Positions 19,500 to 27,503 of a DNA stretch of 64,000 nucleotides are shown one piece after another. Below the pieces are notes generated by a model. The model was not told the DNA's origin. It made no database searches and was given only the letters and a program-made list of their open reading frames with translations. A program made the position numbers and the translations under genes. Position 1 is the stretch's first letter, and every line of letters begins with the position of its first letter. The stretch is from positions 1 through 64,000 of the forward strand of contig JBGUQC010000004.1 of the NCBI GenBank assembly GCA_045130665.1. The letters run 5' to 3'. Origin of the DNA: RGIG8124 sp045130665. Lineage in GTDB: Bacteria; Bacillota; Clostridia; Christensenellales; CAG-917.

Positions 19500-20411
19500 T
19501 TATTGAATATTGAAATATGTTTTAGCATCTAATATATCTTTTGCAATTTGTGCTTGTAAATCTGGAACATTCTTAAACTTTATAATATCTCTAATCTTTT
19601 TATAAAAGATTAATTTGATATTCTTATCATATAAATCACCATTGTAATTTAGAATGAATGTTTCAACAGAATAATCACTATTACCAAAAGTTGGCTTCTT
19701 GCCTATATTAGTTAAAGAATAGAAATTGTGGTTGTTGACAATTACAGATGTTAGATAAACACCTTCTGCAAGTCTTATTCTATCATTTTCAAATGGAATG
19801 TTTGCTGTTGGGAATCCTAAGTATCTTCCTCTACCTTCAGCATGTTCAACTTTTCCACAAATGAAATAGTTCTCTGTTAAAAGATTATTAACCATCTCTA
19901 TTTCACCTTTCTTGATGAATGACTTAATCTTTGTAGATGCAACCTTAGAACCATTCTTTGTTACGAAAGGTAACACTTTAAGTGTTACGTGTCTTTCCAT
20001 GAATGCTCTTTTAAGTTCATTTACACCGAATTCAGCGTTTCTTCCACATCTGTAATCCTTACCAATTATCACACATTTAATGTTGAAGTTTTTAACTAAT
20101 CTATCTAAGAAAATATTTCCAGATAATGATGCAAATAAAGGATCCATAGTTGCAACAATCATGTTGTCTACACCATAGTCTTCAAAAGCAACTTTTCTTT
20201 CATTAATTGTGTATATTTGCCTTTCTTTTGTTCCAAATGTGATATTGATATCATTTTCAAAAGTAAATATAGCTGTCTCATAACCATTACTCTTTGCAAT
20301 AGATTTTGCCTCATCTACTAAGGCTTTGTGGCCTAAATGAAGACAATCAAAGAAACCTAGTGCTAGAACTAGTGGTTTTTCATAACGTTCTTCAAACTTA
20401 ATTACTTTCAT
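19500..20411 (-). CDS. ribF: Bifunctional riboflavin kinase / FAD synthetase RibF
   Basis: A 303-residue two-domain enzyme making FMN and then FAD. The N-terminal nucleotidyltransferase domain carries GFFDCLHLGHKALV (about 18-31). The C-terminal riboflavin kinase domain begins near 185 with HAEGRGRYLGFPTANI. Length is typical (about 310). It overlaps truB by four bases (ATGA), the usual truB-ribF arrangement of Firmicutes. Confidence 0.95.
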   Translation of the reverse strand: MKVIKFEERYEKPLVLALGFFDCLHLGHKALVDEAKSIAKSNGYETAIFTFENDINITFGTKERQIYTINERKVAFEDYGVDNMIVATMDPLFASLSGNIFLDRLVKNFNIKCVIIGKDYRCGRNAEFGVNELKRAFMERHVTLKVLPFVTKNGSKVASTKIKSFIKKGEIEMVNNLLTENYFICGKVEHAEGRGRYLGFPTANIPFENDRIRLAEGVYLTSVIVNNHNFYSLTNIGKKPTFGNSDYSVETFILNYNGDLYDKNIKLIFYKKIRDIIKFKNVPDLQAQIAKDILDAKTYFNIQ

Positions 20412-21298
20412 CTTAGTCTCTCTTTTAATACTAACTTGCCATCTTCAGATCTGTATCCTAAAGATAGAATGCTTCCTTGGTATCTTACTAAGAACATTCC
20501 ATCTGGCAAATTGTCACATTTTTCTGGTATTCCATTCATACAATGAATGGATATTTCTTCAGGCATATCAACAATTGGTATGTCAAATTTTGTTACTGCT
20601 TCATCTACAGATAAGATATATTTACTTGGATTTGCGTTAAGTTCATCAAAAGTTGCCGAATCTTCAATTGAGAATTCTCCAACTTTAGTTCTCTTTAATG
20701 AACTCATATATCCAACAGTTTCAAGTTCTTTTGCTATATCTCTAGATAAAGAACGGATATATGTTCCTCCTCCACACTTGATTTCAAATGTAAAGGATTT
20801 ACCATCTTCATTTTTAGATAAGAGTTTAATGTACTCTATATAAACTTGTCTGCTCTTCATTTCTGGAATGATTCCATGTCTTACAAGTTTATATGCTTTT
20901 ACTCCATTAATGTTTATTGCAGATAATGGAGGTGGTACTTGCTCAATGTATCCTGTGAATTTATCCAAAACTGATTTAATTTCATCTTCAGTTGGGACTT
21001 TATTTCCTTTGTTTATTACTTCACCTTCTGTGTCCAATGTTTCAGTTGTTTCACCAAAGGTGAATTGAGCAATATATACCTTCTTTTTTTTGTCTAATAT
21101 TTGGAAAAGTCTTGCTGCTTTTCCGACTGCTATTAATAATACGCCATCTACTCCTGGATCTAGTGTTCCAACGTGCCCTACCGTTATTTTTTTATTACCT
21201 GTGTAAGCTTTAAGCAAACCTCTAACCTTTACTACAGCATTGTTAGATGTCATGCCACATGGTTTATAAACATTGATAAAGCCGTTAATTTCTATCAT
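20408..21298 (-). CDS. truB: tRNA pseudouridine-55 synthase TruB
   Basis: A 296-residue pseudouridine synthase forming psi-55 in the T-loop of tRNAs. The catalytic aspartate is D47 in GHVGTLDPGVDGVL, and the conserved KCGGGTYIRSLSRDIA segment lies near 172-187. A C-terminal extension of about 60 residues corresponds to the PUA-like tail. It overlaps nrnA upstream and ribF downstream by four bases each, so the three are translationally coupled. Confidence 0.96.
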   Translation of the reverse strand: MIEINGFINVYKPCGMTSNNAVVKVRGLLKAYTGNKKITVGHVGTLDPGVDGVLLIAVGKAARLFQILDKKKKVYIAQFTFGETTETLDTEGEVINKGNKVPTEDEIKSVLDKFTGYIEQVPPPLSAININGVKAYKLVRHGIIPEMKSRQVYIEYIKLLSKNEDGKSFTFEIKCGGGTYIRSLSRDIAKELETVGYMSSLKRTKVGEFSIEDSATFDELNANPSKYILSVDEAVTKFDIPIVDMPEEISIHCMNGIPEKCDNLPDGMFLVRYQGSILSLGYRSEDGKLVLKERLR

Positions 21299-22293
21299 CC
21301 TAATAAATCAGTTGATGCCTTTAATAGTCTTTCAATGATGTCTTCATATATTCCATTGATTCTGCATCCAGCAGCAGCTTTATGTCCGCCACCACCAAAT
21401 ACTCCTGCAATATATGTTGCATCATAGTTGTCATTTGTTCTTATAGATACCTTATAACTGTTCTTTGCAACTTCTGCGATAGAAATAGCAATTTTTACAC
21501 AGTTAATATTTCTAACAGATGAGATTATACCTTCGGTATGTGCTGGATTTGTATTGGTCTTTTCAAAGTCTTCTTTTGTAAATGTAATGATTCCAATCTT
21601 GTTGTTTTCATAGAATTTACACTTATTCAAAACTCTTTGTTTTAAGTCGAATACTTCTTTGGAAATACTTGAATATGCCTTGTAGATAATATCTTGTGCA
21701 TCAATCTTATATTTTCTAAGTTCTCCAGCCATTCTTAAGGTTTTGTCTGTTGTATTAGAGAATTGGAAGCAACCTGTATCTGAAATAATAGATGCGAATA
21801 ATAATTCTGCAATTTCATCATCCATTTGCTTTAACATCTTGATTAATTCAAATACTAACTCACCTGCAGCTGCAGCATCTGCATCTATTGCAGATATATC
21901 TGCAAACTTAGCACGAGATACATGATGATCTATTGCTAGTTGCTTTCTTGCAGATAAGAATTGTGGGATTGCATTACCTATTCTATCTAATGCTGGAACA
22001 TCTACACATATTGCTACATCCACTTTTCCTACATGATCTTTTGTGAGTTTCATGTATTCGGTTACATATGGCAAGAATAAATACTTTTCTGGTATTGGAT
22101 CATCTGAATAAACAAATGCTTTCTTTCCCATCTTATTTAATGCTCTACAAAGAGCAACTCCTGCACCAATGCAATCTCCATCTGGGTTGATGTGTACGAA
22201 AATGGATATAGTCTCAGCTTTCTCTAATTCTTTCTTTATTAGAGTAAGTCTTTGATGTATATAGTTTTCTTTGCTAGAAAAGATATTTTCCAT
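21295..22293 (-). CDS. nrnA: DHH/DHHA1-family nanoRNase / pAp phosphatase (NrnA-like)
   Basis: A 332-residue phosphoesterase with HINPDGDCIGAG (34-45), the metal-binding DHH at 122-124 (AIDHHVSRAKF) and the DHHA1 substrate-binding motif GGGGHKAAAG near 306-315. Characterised NrnA proteins degrade 2-5-mer RNA and dephosphorylate pAp; a cyclic-di-nucleotide intermediate phosphodiesterase is an alternative in the same family. Its position between rbfA and truB is typical of Clostridia. The start shares one base with the rbfA stop. Confidence 0.9.
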   Translation of the reverse strand: MENIFSSKENYIHQRLTLIKKELEKAETISIFVHINPDGDCIGAGVALCRALNKMGKKAFVYSDDPIPEKYLFLPYVTEYMKLTKDHVGKVDVAICVDVPALDRIGNAIPQFLSARKQLAIDHHVSRAKFADISAIDADAAAAGELVFELIKMLKQMDDEIAELLFASIISDTGCFQFSNTTDKTLRMAGELRKYKIDAQDIIYKAYSSISKEVFDLKQRVLNKCKFYENNKIGIITFTKEDFEKTNTNPAHTEGIISSVRNINCVKIAISIAEVAKNSYKVSIRTNDNYDATYIAGVFGGGGHKAAAGCRINGIYEDIIERLLKASTDLLG

Positions 22294-22661
22294 TATTTTT
22301 CTTCCTCATCATTTGGGATATTTAATCCACGTAATATTTCGTCTATTCTTGAACCATGTTCTTCAGTTTTATCTTGAATGAAATGAAGTTCAGGAATAAC
22401 TCTCATTTTTACTTTATTTTTTAAAGCGTTCCTAATAAATTGGGAGGATCTTACGATTGTATCAAAAGCTTCTTTTTGCTCTACTGTATCTTTTGAATAA
22501 ATAGAAACAAAGATTTTTGAGTATTTAAGATCTGGAGTTGTTGAAACTTTTGTGATACCAACAACAGCGTTCCCAATTCTAGGATCTTTAATCTCTTGAG
22601 AGATTATCTCAGAGATTTGTCTTTGTAATTCGTGATTAATTCTGTCTATCTTTACGTTCAT
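22293..22661 (-). CDS. rbfA: 30S ribosome-binding factor RbfA
   Basis: A 122-residue KH-fold protein for late 30S maturation. Family features include the N-terminal RINHELQRQISEIIS helix, the KDPRI segment and the KYSKIFVSIYS strand. Length is typical, and it is coupled to infB by a shared base (TAATG). Confidence 0.95.
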   Translation of the reverse strand: MNVKIDRINHELQRQISEIISQEIKDPRIGNAVVGITKVSTTPDLKYSKIFVSIYSKDTVEQKEAFDTIVRSSQFIRNALKNKVKMRVIPELHFIQDKTEEHGSRIDEILRGLNIPNDEEEK

Positions 22662-25243
22662 TAGTCTACAATCTCTTCCTTAGTGAATGATTCAATGATG
22701 TCTCCAACTTGGATTTCTTGGAAGTTTTGTAATTGAATACCACACTCCCATCCTTCCTTGATTTCTTTTACATCATCTTTATTGTGCTTTAAAGATGCAA
22801 TAGTTGTTGTAACTACTACTTCCTTATTTCTAATTAATCTTGCATATGAACCTTTCTTGATTAATCCTGAAATTACGTAAGAACCTGCAATTACACCAGC
22901 ACCAGTAATGTTGAATAATGCACGAACTTCGGCTTGTCCGCAAGTTACTTCTTCGAACTTTGGTGCAAGCATACCCTTTACAGCCTTCTTAACCTCGTCT
23001 ATTGCTTCGTAAATGATCGCATAAGTTCTTATATCAACCTTAGCTTTTTCGGCTAATGTCTTCATTTGAGCGGTTAGAGGTAAATTGAATCCAATAATGA
23101 TTGCTCCAGCTGTAACAGCGAGGTTGATATCATTTTCTGTGATATTACCAACTGCCTTGTGGATGATTTCAATTCTAACCTCGTCATTACCTAATTGTGA
23201 TAGTGATGAAGCTACAGCTTCAACAGAACCTTGAACATCTGCTTTTAAGATGATCTTTAAGCTCTTTAATTCGCCAGCTTTAACCTTTGCATAAATATCT
23301 GCAAGTGATGTTGCACCAGAAGATTGAATATTTTGATTGAGTTTGTTCTTTCTTTCTGTTACTAAGTCTTTTGCAAACTTTTCATTTTGAACAACGATTA
23401 AGTTATCTCCTGCAACTGGAACTTCGGTAAATCCTGATACAGATACTGGGATAGATGGACCAGCAGACTTAACTGCCTTACCTTTATCATCTACCATTCC
23501 TCTTATCTTACCATAACATGTACCTGCTACTACGTAGTCTCCAACTTTTAAGGTACCTTTTTGTACTAAGATTGTTGCAAGTGGGCCTTTACCTTTGTCT
23601 AAGCGAGATTCAATAACTGAACCTGCAGCAGCTCTATCTGGGTTTGCTTTGAGTTCAAGAATATCTGCTTGAAGGAGAATGTTTTCCAATAAGTTTTGGA
23701 TACCTTCACCAGTCTTTGCAGAAACTTTACAAACTTGTGTGCTTCCACCCCATTCTTCTGGGATTAATTCGTATTCTGTTAATTGTTGTAAGACTCTATC
23801 TGGATTTGCACCATTCTTATCTATCTTGTTGATAGCAACGATAATTGGAACACCAGCTGTCTTTGCGTGGTTAATAGACTCAATTGTTTGAGGCATAATA
23901 CCATCATCTGCAGCAACAACTAAGATTGCGATATCTGTAACTTGGCTTCCTCTTGCACGCATAGCTGTGAATGCTTCGTGTCCTGGAGTATCAATGAATG
24001 TAATTGTTCTACCGTTTAATGTGATTGTATAAGCACCAATTGCTTGTGTAATACCACCTGCTTCACCTAATGCAACTCTAGACTTTCTGATGTAGTCTAA
24101 TAATGAAGTCTTACCATGGTCTACGTGACCCATGATTGTGATGATTGGTGGTCTTGGTTGAAGTTTATCTAAATCTTCGATTTCAGTGTTTTCTTGTTGT
24201 TCACTTAATGTGGATTCAGATGTTGCTTCTGGCTTATATTCAATAGTAATATTGAATTCATCTGCAATTAATTGTGCTGTTTCAATATCAATACTATCGT
24301 TAATAGTCTTCATCATACCAAGCATGAATAACTTCTTAATGATTTCTGTTGCTGCGATACCTGTCTTAGAACAGAGTGTCTTAATTGCAACGATTTCAGT
24401 TGAAATTACGCAGCTTTGAATCTTGTTTTCTTTTGCTTGTGCATTATCTGAAGATTTCTTAATCTTCTTTGTTCTTACATATCCTTCATCATCGTCATCA
24501 TAGTTGAATCCATGTTTTGTATCGGTTATGTAATGTCCTTTAATTAAATCACGTTCAGACTTACGAGTCTTTTCTTCATGAACGCTCTTATTCTTCTTAC
24601 CACTTGTATTTGTATTTTGTTTTTGTGGTGGGAAGTTTGTTGGAGGTGCAGAAATTGGCTTTCCTCCTTCTTTAGGCTTATCTGTTTTTTGTGGAGCGGT
24701 TGGTTGAGTTGGACGCTTTTGTTTTGGCGTCTTATTTGGATCTGTTGAGAAAACCTTTGTAGTGATTTTAGGCTCTTTCTTTGGAGGAATGAATACTCTT
24801 CTTGTTTCTCCTGTATAAAGAATGTCACCTGTTGTCATGGTTTTACCATCTGCGGAAATGATTGGTTCAGGTTTCTTTTCTTCGACTTTAATATCCTCAA
24901 CTTTTTCTTCTTCCTTAACTTCTTCAACTGGAGTTTCTTCAACTACAGGTTCAGCTACAGGAGTTGGTTCTTCCTTAACTTCCTCAACTACTGGTTCTTC
25001 CTCAACCTTGATTTCCTCTTGGGCTTTCTTTTCTTCTTCCGCTTTTTGTGATGCAAGTAATGCAGCAGCAGCCTTTTCTGCTTCAATTCTTGCTTTTTCT
25101 ATAGCTAATAATTCCTCTTTCTTTTGAGATAAAGCATTTACTAATGCTTCTGCTTCATTTCTTTTAGAAACAATGTTAGTTCTCAAAGATGGAATCTTAG
25201 TTATAATTTCATCGATATTTTCTAAAATATTATTATCAGCCAT
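22661..25243 (-). CDS. infB: Translation initiation factor IF-2
   Basis: An 860-residue GTPase that brings initiator tRNA to the ribosome. About the first 270 residues are a low-complexity Glu/Pro/Val/Lys-rich arm, then the IF2-N module (about 280-330). The G domain starts at GHVDHGKT near 371-378, with DTPGHEAF and NKID further on, followed by domains II to IV. Part of the arm repeats a Val-Glu-Glu-Thr-Pro motif also present in the tail of ribosomal protein S2 in this window. AAGAGGT precedes the ATG. Confidence 0.96.
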   Translation of the reverse strand: MADNNILENIDEIITKIPSLRTNIVSKRNEAEALVNALSQKKEELLAIEKARIEAEKAAAALLASQKAEEEKKAQEEIKVEEEPVVEEVKEEPTPVAEPVVEETPVEEVKEEEKVEDIKVEEKKPEPIISADGKTMTTGDILYTGETRRVFIPPKKEPKITTKVFSTDPNKTPKQKRPTQPTAPQKTDKPKEGGKPISAPPTNFPPQKQNTNTSGKKNKSVHEEKTRKSERDLIKGHYITDTKHGFNYDDDDEGYVRTKKIKKSSDNAQAKENKIQSCVISTEIVAIKTLCSKTGIAATEIIKKLFMLGMMKTINDSIDIETAQLIADEFNITIEYKPEATSESTLSEQQENTEIEDLDKLQPRPPIITIMGHVDHGKTSLLDYIRKSRVALGEAGGITQAIGAYTITLNGRTITFIDTPGHEAFTAMRARGSQVTDIAILVVAADDGIMPQTIESINHAKTAGVPIIVAINKIDKNGANPDRVLQQLTEYELIPEEWGGSTQVCKVSAKTGEGIQNLLENILLQADILELKANPDRAAAGSVIESRLDKGKGPLATILVQKGTLKVGDYVVAGTCYGKIRGMVDDKGKAVKSAGPSIPVSVSGFTEVPVAGDNLIVVQNEKFAKDLVTERKNKLNQNIQSSGATSLADIYAKVKAGELKSLKIILKADVQGSVEAVASSLSQLGNDEVRIEIIHKAVGNITENDINLAVTAGAIIIGFNLPLTAQMKTLAEKAKVDIRTYAIIYEAIDEVKKAVKGMLAPKFEEVTCGQAEVRALFNITGAGVIAGSYVISGLIKKGSYARLIRNKEVVVTTTIASLKHNKDDVKEIKEGWECGIQLQNFQEIQVGDIIESFTKEEIVD

Positions 25244-25258
25244 TTATACCTCTTAATA

Positions 25259-25540
25259 TTATTTTTCTTCTATGCTTTGTTTAATTCCGTTTGCTAGATT
25301 TTCATCTAGTATTGCTATAGAGTGAACATTTTCTCTGTGTGTAAGACTTGATAAATCAGGTATTTCAACTACTTCAGATTTAGCAAATCTACTAATTCTT
25401 TCTTTGTATTTATCTGATGAATCAGCATCTACAATAACTAGTGCTTGTTTTTTAGCTAACTTTATATTGTCTTCACCAAATGCAATCTTTCTTGATTTAA
25501 TTGCAAAGCCTATAAATGTTTCTATCTTTTTAGTGTTCAT
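25259..25540 (-). CDS. ylxQ: L7Ae-family RNA-binding protein (YlxQ-like)
   Basis: A 93-residue protein with the L7Ae/L30e fold pattern. It begins with KIETFIGFAIKSRKIAFGEDN and has ALVIVDADSSDKYKERISRFA in the central strand-helix. YlxQ sits between ylxR and infB in Firmicutes, and such proteins bind kink-turn RNA. It overlaps the end of ylxR by 11 bases. Because this genome also appears to encode an OLE RNA, whose known partners include an L7Ae-family protein, a link is conceivable but unproven. Confidence 0.85.
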   Translation of the reverse strand: MNTKKIETFIGFAIKSRKIAFGEDNIKLAKKQALVIVDADSSDKYKERISRFAKSEVVEIPDLSSLTHRENVHSIAILDENLANGIKQSIEEK

Positions 25541-25793
25541 CTTTCACTCTCTTTAAAGCTTCGTCATATATGTCTAAGCTTCCTGAAACTTTTAGACCTT
25601 TATTAATTAAATTTTTCTTTTTTGCATTAGCAATGCAATCTTCATCTAAACAAAGATATATACCTCTACCAGATAATGTGTGATTTTCATCGATTACAAC
25701 ATTGTTATCTTTGATAACAAAACGAATCATCTCATCCTTATTTTTATGGCATCTACATGATGCACATTGTCTAGTAAAAGCCTTTTGTCTCAT
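25530..25793 (-). CDS. ylxR: YlxR-family RNA-binding protein
   Basis: An 87-residue member of the YlxR (DUF448) family. The CASCRCHKNKDEMIRFV opening, with three cysteines, and the GRGIYLCLDEDC motif in the middle are characteristic. YlxR homologues are nucleoid- or RNA-associated regulators, and the gene always travels with nusA and infB. The start lies three bases after the nusA stop. Confidence 0.9.
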   Translation of the reverse strand: MRQKAFTRQCASCRCHKNKDEMIRFVIKDNNVVIDENHTLSGRGIYLCLDEDCIANAKKKNLINKGLKVSGSLDIYDEALKRVKDEH

Positions 25794-25796
25794 TAA

Positions 25797-26897
25797 TTAT
25801 TCGTTACCTTCTAAAGTACTTGAATATGGTTTAACATCAATCTTGTAACCTGTTAATTTAGCTGCAAGACGTGCATTTTGTCCGTTTCTACCAATTGCGA
25901 GAGATAACTTCTCATCTGGAACGATAACCTTTGCAGATTTTTCATCTTCGTTTGTAGAAATAACCATAACTGTAGCTGGTTGAAGAGCTTGTGCAATATA
26001 TTCGATTGGGTCTGCTGTATATTCAACGATATCAATCTTTTCATATCCACCTAATTCGGAGATGATTTCATTGATACGAACACCCTTTGTTCCAATACAT
26101 GCTGTCTTTGGATCTACGTTTGGATCATCTGAGTAAACTGCAATCTTTGTTCTGAATCCTGCTTCTCTTACGATATTTTGGATTTTTACGATACCAACTT
26201 TGATTTCTGGAACTTCTGAGATAAATAATGATCTAATGAAGCCTGCGCATCCACGTGATACGATAACTTGTGCACCATATTGTGTGTCTCTTACTTTCTT
26301 GATATATACCTTGATTACATCGCCAACTCTGTATTTTTCTGTACGGATTTGGTCTGATGGCATCATGATACCTTCGAGTTGTAAATCAGCGATTTCTACG
26401 AAAACGTTGTGATTTTCGATTCTTCTGATGATAGCGTTCATGATTTGACCTGTTCTTGCGCTCATTTCGTTCATGATGTACTCATTCTTTGCATCTGTTA
26501 ATCTTTGTAAGATTACTTGCTTTGCAGTTTGAGCAGCAATACGTGAGAATTTTTCTGGTTGAATTGGTTCAACAACTACGTCACCTACGTTGTATGAATC
26601 TTTGATTTGTTTTGCATCTTCAACAGAAATTTCGTAATCTGGGTCATAAACTTCGTCTACAACTGTTCTATATGAATAAACTGAGAATGTTTGTTTCTCT
26701 TCATTCATAACAACTGTTACTGGTCTTTGTTCACCAGTTTCTTTCTTGTAAGCTGAAGCCATACCTGCTTTTAAAGCTTCAATGATTACGTCTCTTGAAA
26801 TCTTAGACTCTTTTTCAAGTTCTGATACTGCTTCGAACAAAGCTTGAACGTCTAATGTTGGTTCTTCAATTGTTTCAACTTTCTTTTTCTTTGCCAT
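25797..26897 (-). CDS. nusA: Transcription termination/antitermination protein NusA
   Basis: A 366-residue NusA. The N-terminal RNA-polymerase-binding domain runs to about 130, followed by an S1 domain (about 135-205, TGQIMNAIIRRIENHNVFVEI) and two KH domains (about 215-350) with IGTKGVRINEIISELGG and IGRNGQNARLAAKLTG. It lacks the acidic C-terminal repeats of proteobacterial NusA, as in Bacillus. AGGAGAAC lies before the ATG. It influences pausing, termination and antitermination throughout the genome, including at leader hairpins like those seen here. Confidence 0.96.
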   Translation of the reverse strand: MAKKKKVETIEEPTLDVQALFEAVSELEKESKISRDVIIEALKAGMASAYKKETGEQRPVTVVMNEEKQTFSVYSYRTVVDEVYDPDYEISVEDAKQIKDSYNVGDVVVEPIQPEKFSRIAAQTAKQVILQRLTDAKNEYIMNEMSARTGQIMNAIIRRIENHNVFVEIADLQLEGIMMPSDQIRTEKYRVGDVIKVYIKKVRDTQYGAQVIVSRGCAGFIRSLFISEVPEIKVGIVKIQNIVREAGFRTKIAVYSDDPNVDPKTACIGTKGVRINEIISELGGYEKIDIVEYTADPIEYIAQALQPATVMVISTNEDEKSAKVIVPDEKLSLAIGRNGQNARLAAKLTGYKIDVKPYSSTLEGNE

Positions 26898-26908
26898 TTT
26901 GTTCTCCT

Positions 26909-27400
26909 CTAAAATTCTATGTACGGAAGTACTTTATTTATTTTATTTTTATTTATTTTTTCTTCTTTATTGTTTTTTGTAACAATTGTTACAACATCTC
27001 CTGCATAGTCCTTAAGTGTACCATGAGTTTTGCACTTTTTCTCTCCATCTTGATAATAGATTTCGATGACTTCATCTAAGTTTCTTCTATAATCATCTTC
27101 ATCTACTATTTCTCTGTCTAAGCCTGGTGATGAAATATTTAATGTATATTGATCTGGGAAGTCTGATTCATACATATCTAACTCTGAAGATATTGCGTTA
27201 TGAACAGTTTCTAAATCATCTATTTCAATTCCACCTTTCTTCCAAACAAAGACTGTTAAGGATGGATGTTTGTATTCTTTGAAATACTTTATTTCAACTA
27301 CTTCATATCCATTCTCTTGAGCAGCTCTGCAGATAACTTGATTTACAGATTCTCTTACATCTGCTCTTATTGGAAATTGATTTGAATAATTTTCTTTCAT
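26909..27400 (-). CDS. rimP: Ribosome maturation factor RimP
   Basis: A 163-residue RimP, required for early 30S assembly. Visible are the N-terminal domain opening AAQENGYEVVEIKYFKE, the segment HNAISSELD, and LNISSPGLDREI, the family signature that precedes the C-terminal SH3-like domain. It is the first gene of the rimP-nusA-ylxR-ylxQ-infB-rbfA-nrnA-truB-ribF run, and a strong promoter plus a stem-loop leader lie directly upstream. Confidence 0.93.
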   Translation of the reverse strand: MKENYSNQFPIRADVRESVNQVICRAAQENGYEVVEIKYFKEYKHPSLTVFVWKKGGIEIDDLETVHNAISSELDMYESDFPDQYTLNISSPGLDREIVDEDDYRRNLDEVIEIYYQDGEKKCKTHGTLKDYAGDVVTIVTKNNKEEKINKNKINKVLPYIEF

Positions 27401-27423
27401 AGTTTATGTTTCCTTCAAAACAA

Positions 27424-27452
27424 GAGTGAGTCGTTTCCGGCTCACTCATGAA
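27424..27452 (-). promoter_or_regulatory. Leader stem-loop with GAAA tetraloop upstream of rimP-nusA-infB
   Basis: On the minus strand GAGTGAGCCG (27447-27438) pairs with CGACTCACTC (27433-27424), closing a GAAA tetraloop; one pair is G-U. TTGTTTTG follows. It lies between the promoter at 27475-27503 and the rimP start codon, so it is in the 5' leader of the operon. It could act as an attenuator or as a stabilising or protein-binding element. Confidence 0.6.
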
Positions 27453-27474
27453 TGTTTTTATTCAGATTATGCGT

Positions 27475-27503
27475 ATTATAATATAATTAATTATATATAT
27501 CAA
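27475..27503 (-). promoter_or_regulatory. Promoter of the rimP-nusA-infB operon
   Basis: On the minus strand TTGATA (27503-27498) and TATAAT (27480-27475) are separated by 17 bases. Transcription would begin near 27468, leaving a leader of about 68 nt containing the GAAA stem-loop. Confidence 0.75.

Noticed and set aside
24822..25127. Ser/Thr-rich plus-strand frame
   Set aside because: It is the reverse complement of the Glu-rich IF-2 arm; GAA codons read as TTC and similar repeats give an artificial open frame.
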